Source: CAIQIA01 sp049317465
GTDB lineage: Bacteria; Cyanobacteriota; Cyanobacteriia; PCC-6307; Cyanobiaceae
Length of the DNA: 13,792 nucleotides
Direction of reading: 5' to 3'
Assembly: GCA_049317465.1 (NCBI GenBank)
Contig: JBMOIF010000062.1
Span: 1-13,792, forward strand
Within the stretch, counting starts at the first letter, position 1, and each line of letters begins with the position of its first letter. The translations under genes were made by a program, and so were the position numbers. Shown one piece after another: positions 13,411 through 13,792 of the stretch. The notes under the pieces are model-generated. The model worked only from the letters and a program-made list of their open reading frames with translations, searched no databases and had not been told where the DNA came from.

Positions 13411-13792
13411 ATGACGACAACGATGCGTGTTCCCTTTCCCCGCATGCCGCGGGGACCCCGCCAGGAGCGGCGCTACACCGAGCGCCCGCGGCAGCAGGGG
13501 CTGGTGCGGCGGGCGATGGTCGATTCGCTCCACAAGCTCGATCCCCGCCGGGCGGTCGCCAACCCGGTGATGTTCGTGGTGTGGTGCGGCACCGTTCTGT
13601 GCCTGCTGCTCAGCCTCGATCCCCGCCTGCTGGATGCCCAGGCCGCCGCCCGGGAGCGGGGGTTCAACGGGCTGATCAGCCTCACCCTGCTGGCCACGCT
13701 GCTGTTCGCCAACTTCGCCGAGGCCCTGGCCGAAGGACGGGGCAAGGCCCAGGCCGATGCCCTGCGCCGCACCCAGGCCCGCACCCAGGCCC
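13411..13792 (+). CDS. kdpB: K+-transporting P-type ATPase subunit B (KdpB), 5' part
   Basis: The first 127 residues of the catalytic subunit that hydrolyses ATP and drives K+ uptake; the reading frame is open at the window edge. The basic N-terminus (about 1-35) precedes DSLHKLDPRRAVANPVMFVV (38-57), the KdpB signature before the first membrane helix. LLFANFAEALAEGRGKAQA (97-115) is the diagnostic stretch leading to the actuator domain. The phosphorylation site DKTGT lies beyond the window. It begins nine bases after kdpA, so the two are one transcription unit. A tandem RTQA-RTQA duplication closes the visible part. Upstream Shine-Dalgarno is not evident. Confidence 0.95.
   Translation, partial: MTTTMRVPFPRMPRGPRQERRYTERPRQQGLVRRAMVDSLHKLDPRRAVANPVMFVVWCGTVLCLLLSLDPRLLDAQAAARERGFNGLISLTLLATLLFANFAEALAEGRGKAQADALRRTQARTQA
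13768..13791 (+). repeat. 12-bp tandem duplication inside kdpB
   Basis: CGCACCCAGGCC is present twice head to tail, in frame, giving RTQARTQA at residues 120-127. In KdpB this place usually holds a single R-K/R-T-R-x-x-T type stretch. It may be a natural length variant of the linker. Confidence 0.6.

Noticed and set aside
10864..13533. 889-codon open frame on the minus strand
   Set aside because: Antisense to the LysR-like gene, kdpA and the start of kdpB, with a Q/H/G-rich composition and no recognisable domain.

Overview
The window is GC-rich, densely coding bacterial chromosome. It most resembles a picocyanobacterium of the Synechococcus/Cyanobium type. The reasons are four copies of the octamer GCGATCGC (the cyanobacterial HIP1 element), a Nif11-like small protein, a SIMPL-domain protein, a long TM-helix-repeat mechanosensitive-channel relative, and short spacers. 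A Kdp potassium ATPase would fit a freshwater or brackish strain better than an open-ocean one. The lineage is an inference from gene content; I see no rRNA, tRNA, CRISPR array, insertion sequence, prophage or integrase.

Left part (1-3223). A small membrane protein (31-249, +) converges on a ribbon-helix-helix protein (258-461, -). That gene diverges from a NarL/FixJ-type response regulator (586-1230, +) across a spacer holding a 7-8-7 inverted repeat. The regulator converges on a minus-strand set: a Nif11-like protein (2951-3223), a membrane family-2 glycosyltransferase (1693-2793) and, overlapping its 3' end, a CrtO-like acyltransferase (1241-1723). The last two resemble the glycosyl- and acyl-transfer steps of staphyloxanthin biosynthesis and may decorate a carotenoid or another membrane lipid.

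Centre (3321-8483). A cation:proton antiporter-like protein (-) and a cation diffusion facilitator (+) diverge from a 156-nt spacer with two inverted repeats. The facilitator converges on a five-repeat channel-like protein (-) through a shared hairpin. Between the channel gene and the SIMPL protein (7740-8483, +) lies about 400 nt that holds a decayed VapC (PIN) toxin: N-terminal and C-terminal signatures remain in different frames, with the middle missing.

Right part (8521-13792). A 707-residue protein (-) joins an N-terminal polynucleotide-kinase-like P-loop domain to helix-turn-helix-like segments and a WYL domain. It diverges from a LysR-like regulator (+), which lies 57 nt upstream of kdpA; kdpB follows and runs off the window.

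As a whole the region is rich in ion homeostasis functions (antiporter, metal exporter, channel-like protein, Kdp pump) with local regulators. The most unusual items are the kinase-WYL fusion, the antiporter lacking the canonical Asn-Asp pair, the CrtQ/CrtO-like pair and the collapsed toxin gene.
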